64,000 nucleotides of DNA. Source: Cymbidium sinense (lineage: Eukaryota > Streptophyta > Magnoliopsida > Asparagales > Orchidaceae). This document shows, piece by piece, positions 61,761 to 64,000 of this stretch. The stretch is taken from assembly GCA_021442155.1 (NCBI GenBank), contig CM038215.1, positions 273,585,014-273,649,013 of the forward strand, read 5' to 3'. The notes under the pieces were generated by a model. That model did not search any database and was not told the DNA's origin. It saw nothing but the letters and a program-made list of their open reading frames with translations. Position 1 is the stretch's first letter. The number at the start of each line of letters is the position of its first letter. The translations under genes and the position numbers were made by a program.

Positions 61761-62560
61761 AATCAAGGCTCACTACCATTGTTGAGCATTTGAGCGTAAC
61801 TTTGACCATGCTCCTCTTTGATTTCCTTCAAAATCCCCCCCTAACCCGCTACTCCCTCTCCTGATTTCAAAATATGTGGACCCAACATAGTGACTTCACC
61901 AATGTCGCTCACTAATTGATGGCTCGGATAATTTGACTGCCTTTTGCTTAAGCTCAAAAGACTTAAACAAAATCTCAATTGGTGGAACAAACACATTTTT
62001 AAAAACCTTTTCACAAATCTTAAAGCTATGGAACAAGAGGTTTGTCTCTTGAAGAGGTCGCCTCAACTAATCCCAAGAAACTTGAGGAGAACATTGCCAA
62101 GAATAACTTGGTTAATTATCAAAACATGGAAGAAACCTATTGGCCAAAAAAGTCGCAAGCAAACATATTGGATGGTGACATAAACACCGTGTATTTTCAT
62201 GCCATTTGTAATAAACGGAAAGCCTTAAACTCGATTAAAAAAAATTAAGAACTCTAATGGTGAATGGATAACCGATAACAATGATATTAAGGATTCTACA
62301 TCATTTCCAAACTTTATTAAATTCTAACTGTGAACTTTATCAAACACCCATCTTATCCCTTCTATGATTAACAAAGTGAGGATAATCATTTACTCACTAT
62401 GTTCAAGAGGAGATTAGTAATACTCTTAAGAACATGAACACCGACTGTCGCTCCGACGGCTATACCACTTCTTCTTTCAAAGATTCTTGGCCATTTATTA
62501 AAACCAACTTAGTTGATGTTATTGATTTCTTTGATGGCAATCCTATTTTCAAGCACTTCT
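61761..62560 (+). pseudogene. LINE ORF2: endonuclease-RT connecting region
   Basis: Readable pieces: LKRLKQNLNWWNKHIFKN (61950-62005), YWPKKSQANILDGDINTVYFH (62135-62205; the family's W..DGD.NT..FH motif), NKRKALNSI, and NTLKNMNTDCRSDGYTTSSF then KDSWPFIK (62420-62505), the region before RT block 1. Several single-base shifts divide them. Confidence 0.8.
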
Positions 62561-63260
62561 ATTGTCCTTATTTCCAAAACTAACAACAATCTTGGGGATT
62601 TTAGACCGATTAGTCTTTGCACCTTTTTTCAAAAAACTCATTGCTAAATTAATAAATAATAGCTTAGCTTGCTTCCTAAAATCATCTCCCCAAATCAAAC
62701 TGGTTTTGTTAAACATGAGCAATATATTCTTCTTGCTCAAGAGTGGTTCATGACATTGATGTCCCTTCTAGAGGAGGCAACATCTTATTCAAACCGGACA
62801 TCGCTAAAGCCTTTGACAATCTCTCATGGGATTTTCTTTCAAATCCTGAATTTGTTTTTTTTCGATAGTTTTATCCGATTATAAAAGGTGTATCAAATGT
62901 TTTTGGTTATCATGAATGGTGAGTCCATAGGTTTCTTTCCTTCTAGCCATGGTTTGAGGCAAGGTGACCCACTATCACCTTTATCATCACTATTGAATAC
63001 AAGGAGCCTTAACGATCTTTTCGCTAATAATCCTAATATGTCTTTTAAAACTCATGGAGGTTTCCTATTTTCATCTTAGCTTTGCGATGATTTCATTATC
63101 TTCGCAATCCACTCTTCAACATGTTAAAACCATTAAGAACCTCCTAAATGATTTTGGTAAAGTTAGTGGTCTTTTCTTAATGAAGGAAAATGCAATTTTA
63201 TTCCTTCAACTAAGATTCCTCCTAATAGACTTAACCAAATATCCGTAATTACTAATTTTA
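62561..63260 (+). pseudogene. LINE ORF2: reverse transcriptase domain
   Basis: Blocks in order: DFRPISLCT (62597-62623), LIAKLINN, ISPNQTGFVKHEQ (62676-62715), the DIAKAFDNLSWD box with the first catalytic Asp (62797-62832), MNGESIGFFPSSHGLRQGDPLSP (62911-62980), and the FADD box near 63081-63091, where one missing base splits Phe-Ala from Asp-Asp. The thumb follows (LLNDFGKVSGLF, 63145-63180). Stops and shifts occur between most blocks. The enzyme would copy poly(A) RNA at nicked DNA. Confidence 0.9.
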
Positions 63261-64000
63261 AGCAAAATCAACTCCTCTTAATTACCTTTCTACTTTTAAA
63301 GGCCAAAAAAGATCACACCTTTTGATGATCTAATTCAGAAAATTTCTAACAAAATTTTAGTTTGGGAATTTCATTTACTCTCTTCTGGTAGTTTACCTTG
63401 ATCAAGAGCACTCTAAATTCCATGCCTATATACCTTCTTCAAACCATTGTGCCTACCAACTCTACCATCAATAGAATTGAGCATCTCTTAAACAAATTTT
63501 TTTGGGGAACCAATACCTCCTCTAAAAGAATGCACTGGTCATCTTGGTCTAAAAGTTGTGGTACCTTGAAGAGGGAGGTCCTGGGATGTAAATCCATCAA
63601 AGAAGTTATCAATGCCTTCTCATACAAACTTTGGTGGAATTTTAGGAGCAAAAATAGTCTTTCATGAATTTCATTTCTAAAATTCTGGTAATTCTCATGT
63701 GACAATTGGTGGAAATGGGATCTTTTGGGGCATGACTTTAATTAACTCTTTATCCATTAGAGTTAATTCATTTCGGCAAATCACAAGTGGAACACTAGTA
63801 AGATTACTGATTCTATTCCTTCCACTTTCTTAAATATGATTACTAATATTCCTATCACTACTAAATATCATGATCAGATTATCTTTAAACTATCTCATAA
63901 TGGGGATTTCAACCTTAAAAATGTGTGGCTTCACATTAAAGACACTCAGGATTCTTCTATTGTGTTCTCCAAAATTTGGAATAACAATATCCCCTCTTCT
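63261..64000 (+). pseudogene. LINE ORF2: region C-terminal to RT
   Basis: LIKSTLNSMPIYLLQTIVP (63398-63450), INRIEHLLNKFFWG, KRMHWSSWSKSCGTLK (63525-63575) and CKSIKEVINAFSYKLWW (63587-63640) match the conserved region after RT of plant LINEs. Later pieces are VTIGGNGIFWG (about 63700) and, in another frame, HNGDFNLKNVW (63897-63930) and FSKIWNNNIPS at the window edge, the start of the reverse-transcriptase-associated zinc-binding region. The minus-strand frame 63439-63705 is a shadow. Confidence 0.85.

Larger units (their letters stand above)
59581..64000 (+). mobile_element. L1-like LINE retrotransposon, decayed, 3' end beyond window
   Basis: Plus-strand order: GC-rich 5' leader, ORF1 with DUF4283 and zinc knuckle, ORF2 with endonuclease, reverse transcriptase and the region after RT. 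The motif order is canonical for plant L1-type LINEs. The 5' leader seems present, so the element was inserted nearly full length. ORF1 and ORF2 are broken by many single-base indels and stops. Its orientation is the same as that of all the poly(A)-ended sequences in the arrays. Confidence 0.92.

Overview
The window looks like repeat-rich plant nuclear DNA, and I see no intact host gene in it. The telomere-type motif CCCTAAA (the common plant form) recurs thousands of times in degenerate form. The mobile elements are of plant type: a Ty3/gypsy element of the Tat/Ogre lineage with two RNase H domains, and an L1-like LINE whose ORF1 carries a DUF4283 domain. Embedded fragments come from a plant glycine-rich RNA-binding protein (GRP7/GRP8 type). 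The sequence does not fix the species. An angiosperm is likely, and a monocot is only a guess from the LINE flavour.

Layout. (1) 1-11918, minus strand: copy A of the Ty3/gypsy element, cut off by the window start. It has pol (1-2285), a 7.46-kb non-coding block inside the protease domain (2286-9747), then protease, gag-pro linker and gag (9748-11918). (2) 11919-24350: a degenerate CCCTAAA / CCTAAA / AAAATAAA array holding five 5'-truncated, poly(A)-tailed copies of the 3' half of a GRP mRNA, and a 420-bp unique segment that recurs at 24351. (3) 24351-28490: AT-rich repeats of about 345 bp, then tandem repeats of about 410 bp that form the 3' untranslated part of copy B. (4) 28490-40072, minus strand: copy B of the same element, with integrase, archaeal-type RNase H, RNase H, reverse transcriptase, protease tail, the same non-coding block and a gag remnant. 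(5) 40073-59580: a second, larger telomere-like array, almost free of G on the + strand and built from higher-order units of about 1-1.5 kb. (6) 59581-64000, plus strand: a decayed LINE that continues beyond the window.

The parts appear linked. Both gypsy copies stop at the same point in gag against CCTAAA repeats, so [gypsy body + telomere-like array] seems to be one composite unit of about 28 kb present twice. Inside the arrays, three unrelated kinds of poly(A)-ended sequence (GRP mRNA ends, a TTTACTTAATTT-A(n) terminus, and the LINE strand) share one orientation. The A-tails run straight into CCCTAAA, the arrangement expected if poly(A) RNA had been copied from a TTTAGGG 3' end. That mechanism is inference; the junctions themselves are visible.

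All coding regions are pseudogenes with stops and frameshifts. Start and end points of repeat blocks are approximate, since they were set by eye.
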